A stretch of DNA of 64,000 nucleotides from Saccharina japonica. Lineage: Eukaryota; Sar; Phaeophyceae; Laminariales; Laminariaceae. Within the stretch, counting starts at the first letter, position 1, and every line of letters begins with the position of its first letter. The position numbers and the translations under genes were made by a program. Positions 47,400 to 60,344 of the stretch are shown here, one piece after another. Under the pieces are notes generated by a model. The model saw only the letters and a list, made by a program, of their open reading frames with translations, ran no database searches and was not told the origin of the DNA. The stretch lies in contig MEHQ01001723.1 in the NCBI GenBank assembly GCA_008828725.1, positions 62,001 to 126,000 on the forward strand. The letters are read 5' to 3'.

Positions 47400-49370
47400 T
47401 AGGGGTATTACCTTTTGAAGAAACTATTTTCCGATTGACGGGCCTCCTTAACCCAACAATTTCATGATGCAATCCGTTTTTTTTTATAAGACAATTTGGC
47501 GTATAACTAATAGAGAGGCGACAAGGAGAGGGGGGGGGGGCAGGGGCGGCTGTAATGATACAGCTGTCGACGAATGCAAACACGAAATAGTAGATCGTGC
47601 GGCAAAGTATCGGTTCGACTGGCCCTTGAATTGTATTATTTGTTATATTTTGTGTGTTTGTTTCTTGCTGGTTTGTTCACTGGGGGGGGGGCGCGGCAGA
47701 GGTAGCACCGGCTTCTGATGATGAGAGTAGGGAGGAGATGGCAGAAGGTGTGAAATGGTCCCCGTGTCGGTTTTGTAGCAGAGACGGGAAATTGCTATTA
47801 TCATGGCCTTGAGAGCGATTTTGCTCTTTTCCTCTCTCTCCTAGTGTATTATTTCTTGACTGTTGGCTTGTTTCTCCTTTTGTTACCGCCCTTTGCCGGT
47901 GTCTTCCTCTTCTCCGTGTTGCTTCGCCCGTGCAGCAGTTATCTGTTCCTCTTGGACACGTGTGCCTTTCTTCTATTGCGGGGGACCGTAGTAAATACAA
48001 CCTACCGTACACACAAACGCATACATATTTTCCTATTTTTACTAACAAAATCTGGTCATGTTCACTCTGATCCCTCGTAATAGGGGCGCTCCTGTCTTCC
48101 TGCGGCATTAGTATTATGTTTAATTTCATAATTTATTTTTATTTTATTTGTCTTTTTGTTTTTGCTTTTCGGTTCGGCTCGTGTCGTTGTGTTCTCGTCT
48201 CCGGTACGTTAGCATCTCACTTGCTTCACCTATTAATTTGCGTTTATTTAGTTTTGGTTTTCCTCTGTTTCACAGTCTGTGACAACATAACTTGTATCTC
48301 CCTAGGAATAGGAATCAGGACAGACACTGGGTGTACTGATGTGGTTGGGTGTGGAAATACCAGGTCAAATGTGAAGACAACACACACATCTCACACTCAC
48401 GCAGGTAACAATTGAAACTATTTGTTTGGGTGGGAAAATTGTTAATATTTAGCCCGTCACTTGATTTTTCCAAGCAAGCTTGCTGAAGCTTAGAACTCGC
48501 GCAACTGACCCAACAACAGCAGTATGGTGGATCCAACAGCAAGCCTGAAATCGGGCCTTAAGAATAATAATTCGGGCACACCACCGAATTGAGTTGATGA
48601 AGTGTGCGTGTGAAAGCCCTTCACAAGGCCGTTCGGATGAGCCCATGTATACGTGTGGACTCCAAGTATTGCGTTCGTGGTAAAGGTTTGAATATTGCTC
48701 CAGGGGGCACTTCACGAGATAAAAATGACAAAATCTCGACAACTACAGCGAGTCCACAGAAAATAAGGACAGATTCGGAAAGCTACACATCAGGCCTATT
48801 TTATTGGTACATTTTCAACCCCGGACAAGGTGGTGCCATTTATTTTTTATCCACATCCCACATACAACAAACTTAATTTTCTTTTCGTTACCCAAACTGT
48901 CATAACTTCGTCATTTCTTGGTACCTTGGTCTATGTGAGACATTTTTGTGGTGCCCTGGACAAACTCTACCATACAGTACAGGACACCCAATAAGAAACA
49001 GGCCAATAAGAAAGTCAGGCTGAAATTTAGAGGAAAACAAGAAATTCAGGATTCGTTGTCTTGAAATTAGTGTAGAAAATTCCCTCTCTCAAATAAGAAA
49101 TCCAGCCTGGACCAGATTCCCTGTTTCTTATTAGGTGTCTTGTACTGTAGTTGTTCGGACGCCATTTCACTTTGAGTCAATCTTCGCATTTTGGGTTTTC
49201 CCTTATAAAATCAAGGGATAATTTTGTCAATTATCACGAATATTCAACAACGAACACTTGGAGTTCGAACAACAGGTCCAATCGAAATAAGCTCTGAACA
49301 ACTCTTGTGGCATTTGTCGAGGGCATCACAAAAATGCTCGACATTATATCTTATTATATATAAGCTGCTA
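47400..49370. other. Intergenic, nothing recognised
   Basis: T-rich and low-complexity patches, a G-run at 47,682 and short frames. A further ATACGGTAGGGGTA word at 47,394 resembles the MITE terminus but has no partner. Confidence 0.4.
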
Positions 49371-49371
49371 T

Positions 49372-51034
<1,663 letters not shown>

Positions 51035-52470
51035 CGCCGCACGATGGCTCTATGAGGGTCCCGGGGATGATATGATCACATCCCCGGGTCAGAAATTCTT
51101 CCATACATCTACAACTCCAACAACCCGGGGGCGCAAACGGACACCCCCCGGGTCGATACCGCCTCGCAAGGTGTGGAAACCCCAATACCATGGGCTATTT
51201 TACGGTTGCCTGAGCCCTCATAGAGCCAGCGTGCGGCGAGAGTTGCCCCTCGGGGCAACGCCGAAGTCCCGCCGCATCCGGGGATGATAACGTACCATCC
51301 CCGGGTCAGAAATACTTCCATACATCTACAACTCCAGCAACCCGGGGACAAAAACGGACATCCCCCGGGCTCGATACCGCCCCGCAAGGTGTGGAAACCC
51401 CACCACCACTGGCTGATTGCTGATTTGGCTGGAGCGCTGGAGTTCATAGAGCCAGCACGCAGCGAGGGTTGCCCCTCGGGGCAACGGCGAGGTCCCGCCG
51501 CACCAGGGGATGATATGATCCCATCCCCGGGTCATAAATTCTTCCATACATTTACAACTCCAACCCGGGGACGCAGACGGACATCCCCCGGGTCGATACC
51601 GACTCACAAGGTGTGGAAACCCCAATACCACGGGAAACTTTACGGTTGCCTGGCCCTCATAGAGCCAGCGTGCGGCGAGAGTTGCCCCTCGGGGCAACGT
51701 CGAAGTCCTGTCTTACCCGGGTATGATAACGTTCCACCCCCGGGTCAGAAATCCTTCCATACATGTACAACTCCAACAACCCGGGCACGAAAACGGACAT
51801 ACCCCGGGCTCGATACCGCCTTGCAAGGTGTGGAAACCCCACCACCACTGGCTGATTGCTGATTTGGCTGGGGCGCTGGAGCCGAGAGAGCCAGCACGCA
51901 GCGAGCGGTACCCCTCGGGGCAACGGCGAGGTCCCGCCGCACCCGGCGATGATAGGATCCCACCCCCGGGTCAGAAGTCTTTCCATACATTTACAACTCC
52001 AACGACCCGGGGACGCAAGCACACATCCCCCGGGTCGATACCGCCCCACAAGGTGTGGAAACCCCAACCCCACGGGAAAACTTACGGTTGCCTGGCCCTC
52101 ATAGAGCCAACGTGCGGCGAGAGTTGCCCCCCGGGGCAACATCGAAGTCCCACCACACCGGGGGATGATAACGTCCTTCCATACATCTACAACTCAACCA
52201 GCCCGGGGACGAAAATGGACATCCCCGGGGTCGATACCGCCCCACAACGTGTGGAAACCTCAACCACATGGGCTGATTTGCGGTTGGCTGGCTCTCATGG
52301 AGCCAGCCCGCGGCGCGAGTTGCCCCTCGGGGCAACGGCGAGGTCCCACCGCACCCGGGGATGATAACGTCGCATTCCCGGATCAGAAATCCTTGCGGAC
52401 ATCTACAACACCAATAACCCGAGGACGAAAACAGACATCCCCCGGGTCGATACCGCCCCGCATGGTGGTT
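51035..52470. repeat. GC-rich satellite, about 220-bp monomers, alternating A/B higher-order repeat
   Basis: GTGTGGAAAC occurs at 51,171, 51,389, 51,611, 51,828, 52,053 and 52,249, giving monomers of 218, 222, 217, 225 and 196 bp. Odd monomers carry TACGGTTGCCTG..CCTCATAGAGCC and ..CGAAGTCC. Even ones carry CACCACTGGCTGATT and ..GGCGAGGTCC (the last even one diverges). So the true period is a dimer of about 440 bp. Each monomer has two hairpins: CCGGGGATG...CATCCCCGG and GTTGCCCC-TC-GGGGCAAC. Monomer lengths are not consistently multiples of three. The array stops at 52,468. Confidence 0.92.
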
Positions 52471-53900
52471 CTTTTTTTCCAGTGCAGAGTGGTACATCAC
52501 AGCACACTGTTAATGCGAGTACTATGTACCACACCAGGATCTTACATACTACTGTGCGCAACGCAAAGCTAGCGCCACGGGCGGAGCCGTGGCCGTACCG
52601 CTAGTAAAATATAAATAATTGAGGAAGTTATGGCCGTATTAAGATTTTCAGTCTTATGGCTGGATCCACTACTACGTCGTATACTCGTAGTAGCGAGTAG
52701 GTTTCACTACTACTGTAAGCAATGCGAATCAGTTGTGGTCACAGAGGTCTCTACCAGGGTATGTCAACTCGCACTTCTACGTAACCCAACCCAAGCTTCG
52801 CAGGGCCACAACTACTATAATGGAACAGCTACGTAGCGCAGCTGCTGCAGACCTTTTAATAAAATCACAGCAGCAGCAGTGGCATTCTGTGGGCATGGGT
52901 GTGGTCACACGTGCGTCCACGTGTCCAACCTCTCCAAACTTGTCTACACAACATTTGTTTTTTCCCTCGAATTGTACAAACTGTCTCTTTTTATGCTGTG
53001 TGTCACTCCACCACTATTATCGACGTCAATATAGGCACGAGAAGACTTCGTACGTGAGCGGTTTTTATGGCGCCTACCACATACAATCATAGTACAGCCT
53101 GACAGTAGTGTTGTATCATATCATATATACCAGCCAGGTGTGCAGATATGCATGCGCATCTATCTGTATATTATGGTCATAAGAAAATCACCAGGTATGT
53201 CACAGCAGCAGTGCGTACTCACTACAAATCATATAAATAAGTACCAGGTATGGCTTGCGCCTTCTGGTCAATGCCTGGTAGGGTTGATACTGCTGTTGCG
53301 AGGCTGTTGGTATGTACGTTCTTACAGGCTTGCGTTTAGGCTTTATAGGTACTCGTACAAAAATAAAGCTTTTACCCTGTGAGCGTTGTGTCAGGAGGCA
53401 GAACTGATATTCATATAAATCGGCCGAGGAAGCACTCCTACTGCTGTTGTCGTAGTCTGACCGCCCTACCCCCTATTCCAGCTGAGTGTATTGACTACAG
53501 CAGTAGTCGAGACACAAGAAATACACCATAATGACACGATTCCACCTTAATCAGGTGTTGTTTCACATGCCTACAGCACTACAGTAGTACAGCAGTCACA
53601 CCATTGCACCTACCAGCGCAGCACAAAGAACACGAGCACTAGGAACGTCGAGGTCAACTTATATTTACTGACAATAGGGAACGCAAGAAGAGCCAGACAC
53701 CCCAAGGGCTTCGGTGTAACGTGCACCCCTGCACCAAGCTAATCCGACCTATCGATGCGTCAGTATTTCTGCCTTCGTGTCTGGTGTTTGTTTCGTATCC
53801 GGGGTTGTTGGTGGCCTGTGAATATACAGCATACCGTATAATAGAACAGTAGTAAGTAGTAACTGAAATACAAGACCGACGGATATAAGGCGATTGTTTC
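52471..53900. other. Low-information region after the satellite
   Basis: A hairpin CCACGG-GCGGA-CCGTGG lies at 52,574-52,591. Recurrent CTACTACTGTA/CAGCAGTA words occur throughout, but no gene is recognised. ACCAGGTAT occurs at 53,190 and 53,243. Confidence 0.4.
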
Positions 53901-53916
53901 TCTTGGGCTTACCTAC

Positions 53917-54044
53917 TTCGATCACACTCTGTGCAGCGCACCGCGCGTATCCCAGGTGGTGCAAGACGGCCGTCGCGAATAATGTCACCACCTGCTCTCG
54001 TAGCTTCATATCGTCCGATGGGAGCAGTGTAGTTTCTGTGTTTC
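53917..54044 (-). CDS. Orphan exon candidate, unknown helical protein
   Basis: CCGCAACAG acceptor and GAA|GTAGGTAAG donor (or GTAG|GTAAGC three to four bases later). The translation DDMKLREQVVTLFATAVLHH then LGYARCAAQSVIE is a convincing amphipathic helix pair. It is faintly like a histone-fold or UBA-type helix but not assignable. No neighbouring exon was found. Confidence 0.35.
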
Positions 54045-54956
54045 CTGTTGCGGCTTCACACAGAGGCACGAATCACCTTTGTGCGGGGTGCGTCCTGTAC
54101 GGCGCGGTTTTTATGGCGGGTATTTTGCAAGCACCTTGGTCACTACTGTGCTGCTGCTGACGGCTCTATGGTCACAAGTTAAAGAAACAAATGATATGTG
54201 GTACTCTTACATTTGTTGCATATCAAGGGGGAACGCTGAAAACACAAAGCGTCCCTCGCAAAGTTAGATCAAAGCATGCACCATACATACCTGCATCACC
54301 CATCACCAATAATTATATTTGTAGACGATGATGAAACAGAAAATACTGCAGACACCGCGTATCGTAGAATTAACTGAATATTCAACGAACTTTGAACAAA
54401 GAATGCTGACATCATCACCGTATACCAGGCAGTAGTCCTGGGCGGGTGTAAAATAGCTCAAACCATCTATATATATATAAAGAACCGAATAACAAAACAT
54501 GGTTCAGCCAACCCATGTACACTGAAACCTGGTGTATTATACAAATGTAACGAGAAGTATAACCCCACTTTTATGGCAAACCAGTAGAGCAATATCTAAA
54601 CCATAAACAACACACTAGCTCGAATCTCCCCGGCAATACCCCGCATAGAAGCATACATTATTATATTAATAATACAAAATCGAGTTTGAACATAACCAAT
54701 AATCCAAACTTAACCCCCCAAAAAATCCAAAAACGATTCACCCCGCCGTCGTGCGTCTCAATTTCATGACGCATGCAAAGGGCACGAAAGCTGAATGCGA
54801 GACAATCAAGTTACTGTAGTAACCGAAATGAATCAACGGAGCGTCGACCTCTCTGTACGGAGCGTTGAGTTGGCTGCACGAATCGAGAAAATGGCATTCA
54901 TCATGTGGTTTTGATCATATTTTCACATGGTTTTGATATACCCCAACCCCTGTGAC

Positions 54957-55425
54957 CGCGTAAGGAACAACCACCAGGTGGAGTTTTTGTTTATTTTGCC
55001 GGTCACCACGGCTGGCTTTCGAGTGAGATATCTTGTACGGGGTCGAGAATCTTAACGCCACACACAAAGAGAATGATCGTTTCACGAAGTGTGTATATGG
55101 TAAGGCACCCGAGAGATCGATATATGTTATACGCATTGCTGTCTATGAAACTGGCCACACTTAGTACGAAATCAATTCATTGGAGTCTTTTGTTCATATG
55201 AAAGTCTGCCTCACAAACGATTCTTAGTTTGGCGTAGCGGGCCCCTGAAACGCCTCGCCCAGCACGGCGTTTCGGGCTTGGTGCCAGCAATGTCTGCCTG
55301 GTAGGTGACAACCCAACGTTCTCCGTTCCGGCACCGTAGGAATGTGATGGTCTGTGGTGATACGACTCCATCAATGCACGACATGAGTACACTCTCTCTG
55401 CCAGGCAGTCGAAAAAAGTAGGGGT
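54957..55425 (+). repeat. Solo arm of the 24-26 kb inverted-repeat family
   Basis: Follows the left arm at 24,457-24,905 in order: TACGGGGTCGAGAATCTTAA, GAATGATCGTTTCACGAAGTG, GTGCCAGCAATGTCTGCCTGG and CCGGCACCGTAGGAATGTGA. No inverted partner is found within the following kilobases. Confidence 0.75.
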
Positions 55426-56107
55426 TCGAACTGGCCAGATTTTTTTTTTTCGCGCTCCCCTCAGACTGCGCAAACACCAAACAAATTTACACTCAAGCCC
55501 CGAATATATACTTGTATGTACCAACAGCTACCTATTCATAGCAGCAAAAACTAATGAGCTTCCTGGTTATGGTACATACACATATTACTTCGATTAGATC
55601 GCACGTGCGTTCGTGTCATTCGAGGTGCACGACTTCTATGGGGGCAGAGTCGTTTCAGGTGCTACGCATGGATCGTGAACTGTGCGGCACAGCAACACAA
55701 TTGTTTGGTAGAATACCAACGAAAGGCCCAGGACCGATACGGGGCAACACTATACACACGGTTTGCACCGTGATGATAAATGTATGCGTTGCTGTAGCAG
55801 CGGTAAACAAACAACCCTATGAATGTGTTTTGTTCTATCTGTAAAAGTGTTTCACGCAAACTGGGGGCAACGTATTATTCATCCCAAGAACAAGAAGACA
55901 GCACAGACGACTGATTGAGCATACAAAAAACAAAAAAAGCCGAGAAACGTAGACAGCGAAGAATAAAATAATATCAAACACCAAAACGGGACTGTCTTTG
56001 GCCCTCGCAAGAGGTGCCAGGCAGGTTCAACTGAGTTTAGCTGTTCAGACCTGGGTTGGCCGAGGTTACGTTTTGCCGCCAAATGCCGGTCGGTGCTGCT
56101 ACGACAG

Positions 56108-56140
56108 GGTAGGCAACCTAACCCTAACTCTAACCCTCTA
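56108..56140 (-). repeat. Interstitial telomere-like tract
   Basis: CCTAACCCTAACTCTAACCC, variant TTAGGG repeats in the C-rich orientation. A shorter GGGTTAGGG lies at 58,841. Confidence 0.6.
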
Positions 56141-57353
56141 AATTCACCCCATCACTAGAAAGCCTTACAATTTCTATACAACTGTACATGCCATCATAGC
56201 GCAGTTCTACTGCATAGTGCTGAAGTTATCTTTGATGCTGATTGTATCGGAGGCACACCCCAATCTCCTCTACTGCTACTACTGCTGCCGTTGCCCGCCT
56301 GAGTCCACCCGCGGGAACGTCACCATCGACAGGAGAGTATCTATTTGTCTTTCCGCCCTCCGGATCATTGTCGGTGGACCTGGGACTAGCTGTACGACAC
56401 CCTGAACCTACATTTCGCCCTGTTCGGCGCAGGCGGCAACCCTCGAGGTGAATACACTGTGACGGCCTCTTTTGGAGAATCGGAAGAAATCCCGAAAATG
56501 TACATGTTTGGCAAAGCCGTTCCTCGAATCACGTCCTTCGCAAGCGACATCAGTCACAGCAGTATTGTAGTCAATTGTGTAGATCGACTTCCTATTTTCC
56601 ACGTGGGTGGGTATACCGTAAACTGAATCGGTTACTCGCATCGTTTGTTGTTATTTATAGCACAAGTCGAATATTTCGGCAACGTACAGAAGGGAGGAGA
56701 GTTCCTGTTGATATCTACGTAGAGGGACTCGTCCTTTGTGCGGTATAACGTCAGACAGTACACGCAGTGCCTGACTGCAATGTTTGCCCATGCAGCTCAA
56801 TTGCTTCAAACGTGTCCAGGCGTTTTTGTCAAGACGACGAAAACGCGTTCAACTCTTTACGATACATGTTTTACTTTGTAGTCCGCAGACTGCAGACGTG
56901 ATGGACAGGCGGCACGTCGAATGTTTACAATAGGCAGCCAACCAAATCTGTTTACGGGACAATCAACTTCCGCCCAAAACCGATATCGGCTACGAGTAGA
57001 GCAGCATGACAGTCAATCCTAAATCAATCGAATATCATGAAGAAGTACTACTCATAGGCACAAACAGTCGAGGTTGGTTCCAACGTGGTTTTCTTGTGTC
57101 TTCGTATGATCTATTTTCTTTACTCTCTGTTGTTCATATACTTGTGAAATAGGCCTTGTCTTCGAGAATGATGGACCTGTTCTTAGTATGTAGTGGTTTC
57201 CGTGTTCGTGTGTGTTGTCTTGTTCTGGTATTGTGTGTAATACATCGTCGGAGGGGGCACGACTGCGATGCTACATACCCGTCCTGTCTTTACTACGTAT
57301 CAGTCGCGAGGTCTCCTTCAAAACGAAGGGGTGTTTCTGTGCGGGTATTACCT

Positions 57354-57413
57354 GCTGAGCTAAAGGGGTGAAAGATCGATCGATTACCCAGCCCAGGGTA
57401 ATCCTTATAACAC
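57354..57413 (-). repeat. tRNA-like direct repeat, unit 1
   Basis: The 60-bp block CTGAGCTAAAGGGGTGAAAG... to CCTTATAACACT recurs at 57,617-57,676. Read on the minus strand it contains TTAGCTCAGCAGGTAATAC, an A-box-like word. Confidence 0.7.
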
Positions 57414-57559
57414 TCTCCCCCCCTCTGAACGGCGGGATATTTGGGACGTCGGTACCGTATACGGCCGTACGTTGACCTACCCGCTTCGTTTCAATACCTG
57501 GGGAACCAGGGAGACGTGTTATTTGGGGACGCACGCGCAAGCGTTTCTGAAAAAAGAAA

Positions 57560-57676
57560 CGTTCGAAGTGAAATTCGAACCCGTGTCCTCGACGACGTCA
57601 AATGTGAGGGTATTACCTGCTGAGCTATAGGGGTAAAAGATCGATCGATTACCCAGCCCAGGGTAATCCTTATAAC
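57560..57676 (-). mobile_element. tRNA-like (SINE head) copy with A and B boxes
   Basis: On the minus strand TAGCTCAGCAGG is followed 45 bases later by GGGTTCGAATT, normal tRNA box spacing. The acceptor and T stems do not pair, so it is a degenerate tRNA-derived sequence rather than a tRNA gene. It includes the second direct-repeat unit. Confidence 0.5.
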
Positions 57677-60344
57677 ATTTCTCGTCTGACATCCCCGTAG
57701 TCCAGTGTGTTACCCATTCGTGATCTTTGTTTTTCGCATTCATTCATGGTTTTGGCTTCGTGACCTTATGCATCTTATCTCCTTCGCTTAGTTTGGTCTT
57801 GCTCTTTTTCTTCTCGCCTGTGGGGGTTGGGTCGCATTGGTCGCGATACGGGCACCGCTGCACACTAATATGGTATGGAGGTGACAGACCGCGTGCCGAT
57901 GTTTCCGGTTGAATTCGGAACCCGTGTCGGCTCGGCTTCAAGTCCTGTGGTGTCGTACCTCATTACTGTTCGCTGTGAGTACTGTACTGATATATTCGGT
58001 ATACAGTACCACCCGTTCATAAGAAACTAACTCAGAAGATTGTCGGCCAGAAAAAATGAACGAATGAAGAAAGCTCTTAGCCTAGTGAGTAGTGCCTACG
58101 CTTCAAGAAAGTTGACCCTAGAAATGTTTTGCGCACTGTTAAATCAGCAAACGTCTTGTGGGATCGACAGCGAGATAAATCGATTAACTCCAGGTTATCT
58201 TCCACACCGGTGTATATTTACCCTTGCAACGATAATCCATCAGGGAAACCAACCGCTGACCGCGCCTGGTGTCATTGACACCTTGCCTTCCCACCTGCGT
58301 CTGCATGTACATGTTCTGTACGCCAATGTCGGAGATATCGCGAACAGTGCTCGACACTCACGTATTACATCATGGAATGCCTGGTTAAGCTTACTACCTG
58401 GTAGACAATTGGAAACTATTCTACACTATATTCTCCAACGAGGTCATCACTGCGGCCCTCGTCGAACAGCAAGCTGATGATACTCATATGAATACCTCTT
58501 CTATATTAAAAAAAAACACATTCTGAAAAGAGCTGGCTCGGTTTGCCCGCTTGAACGGGGGAAAACAACGTTAGTTGAAAGTAGCAAACTGCCTGTTTGC
58601 ACCGCAAAATCAAATGTCCGTAAACAAACACCTACGAACGGTTAGCAGGTAAGGAACGCGCGGCCGTGGTACATATTATATGTACGCTTAGGTGTTATTC
58701 CGCCCGCTCTGACGGGATAACGAAGGGTTTATTGTCAAGGAATGACACACATGGAATAAAAACGTGTAAATACAGTAGCAGGTATGCGGTGGCAGAGCAG
58801 GAGATATGAAGCATGTTTGTATAATATAGAATATCGATAGGGTTAGGGTAATCGTGCCACACAGCTTGGAAATGCTTACGGTGTGAGGTGCAACGAAACC
58901 CTCTATCGAGCATCGGAGGGGAGGGGGGGGATTATGACCATGTATGGCGAAGAACACAATACGAAGACTTGTGTATGTTTATTTATTCAATATATTAAAT
59001 AAAACAGCCATAATAGCAGGTAAGTTTATCTCTTACTAATAGTAGGGGCAAACTACGTGCAAACCCGTGTATAATTTTACAGCTAGACACACGCAAACTC
59101 AATTCGACAGCCTCAGATTTCATTTTATTAATAACTACAGGTTAAAATTGCTGCATGAAAACATGTAAAACCCGTAAGTACGCGCGATCGAAGTATCACA
59201 CTCAGCTTGCAAATGTGAGTATAGGCGAAAGCCTCGATCTCACGGCTGTTGTTGTTTTTAAGTTTATGAACATATCTGTCCGCAGAGTAAATATACCTGT
59301 AAGGGGGGTTGGTTGTACACTTCAATAGTTCGTCAAAAAAGAGGGACTCGACAGCGCCAACGTGGATAAATTTAAAATGCTCGCAAATTGTTGAAACCTT
59401 CAGTTGGTTTATGTAAGCGTAACTTGTGAAAGCAACTCGTCCTTGCACAGTTAGTTGTTTTGTTCCTATTAGCCGTGCCTCTCTGGTCTCAAACTTCATA
59501 ACTATCTTGAAATACATACTACTGCTGTGTGGTGTTCGTTATATAGTTGGTATGTCGCTTGAATTTGCAGCAGTCAGTATGAACTTATGATATTATTGGG
59601 TGGGGGTGGATAAAATCAAATATGTGTGACGTTACGTACGCTAAATAACAATGTGGGCTTTATTTGATTGACAAAAGAGGGACACGATATACAAGCGTAG
59701 AGCTTTTATATTAGGATTGATAACAGGTAATAATGATGAAGGGTCAGTTGTGAATAATCGATTCCGCGAAAGCGTGCAATAAATTGTAAATGGTTCACAC
59801 TATGAATCGTGTTTCTTTTGCAATAAACGCGCCCCTTTTTGAAATAAAATAACGCGAACACAATCTCCAATCAATGTAAACCTTGTAAGTTGACGGCGTG
59901 CTATAGAAAGGAAAAACGGTACTTCCAACGGGGTTTGGTTTTATAGCCGTCCCGTCACATTCCGTCCCGTCGAACCAAAATGTTCCACTCTACTCTGCTC
60001 GGACCTTCATTTTGCGCTTTCCTCGGGCATGATATTGCATGTTCTTATACATGGGGGAGGGCATTTCGTGTGACTCAATATAGATAATAGGTGTTCAGGC
60101 CGTGCCGGCGTAGGTGTTTGTCCACTACAGTAGGAGTTTGGTACTCCGTGAGACGAAGCAGCTGTGGAACCGCACGGAGCAGAACAATAGTAATGGTTCA
60201 TAAACCCACTTAAATTTGACCCTGCATCATAGAGCCTTGCGATGTGAATACAACGGTATATATGTTATCATGGTACAGCCGTACGGTGTACTCTTGCGGT
60301 TCCCTTTGGTATTCATATTCATGTAACACACTTCCCACTTTCAT

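Larger units (their letters stand above)
56262..59790. repeat. Diverged large duplication, copy 1
   Basis: Aligns in the same orientation with 60,345-63,600. Paired landmarks: GGGAACGTCACCATCGACAG (56,312 and 60,393), CGCAGACTGCAGACGT (56,885), GGCACGACTGC (57,257), a GTGACAGACCGCGTGCC block (57,880 and 61,683), AGAGCTGGCTCGG (58,530) and GATCGAAGTATCACAC (59,188). Small blocks near the end are in a different order. The copy carries extra tRNA-like insertions at 57.3-57.7 kb. No coding function is supported. Confidence 0.7.

Noticed and set aside
51109..52572. Frames of 112-213 codons in the satellite, both strands
   Set aside because: Monomer lengths (218, 222, 217, 225, 196) shift the frame, and both strands are open alike. 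This is GC-rich repeat, not a gene.
56262..56406. Parallel short frames (...GNVTIDR...) in both large duplicates ending at the same stop
   Set aside because: Substitutions between the copies fall on all codon positions with no third-base preference, so no coding constraint is visible.
57565..57632. Functional tRNA gene (minus strand)
   Set aside because: Box spacing is right, but the acceptor, anticodon and T stems are not complementary.
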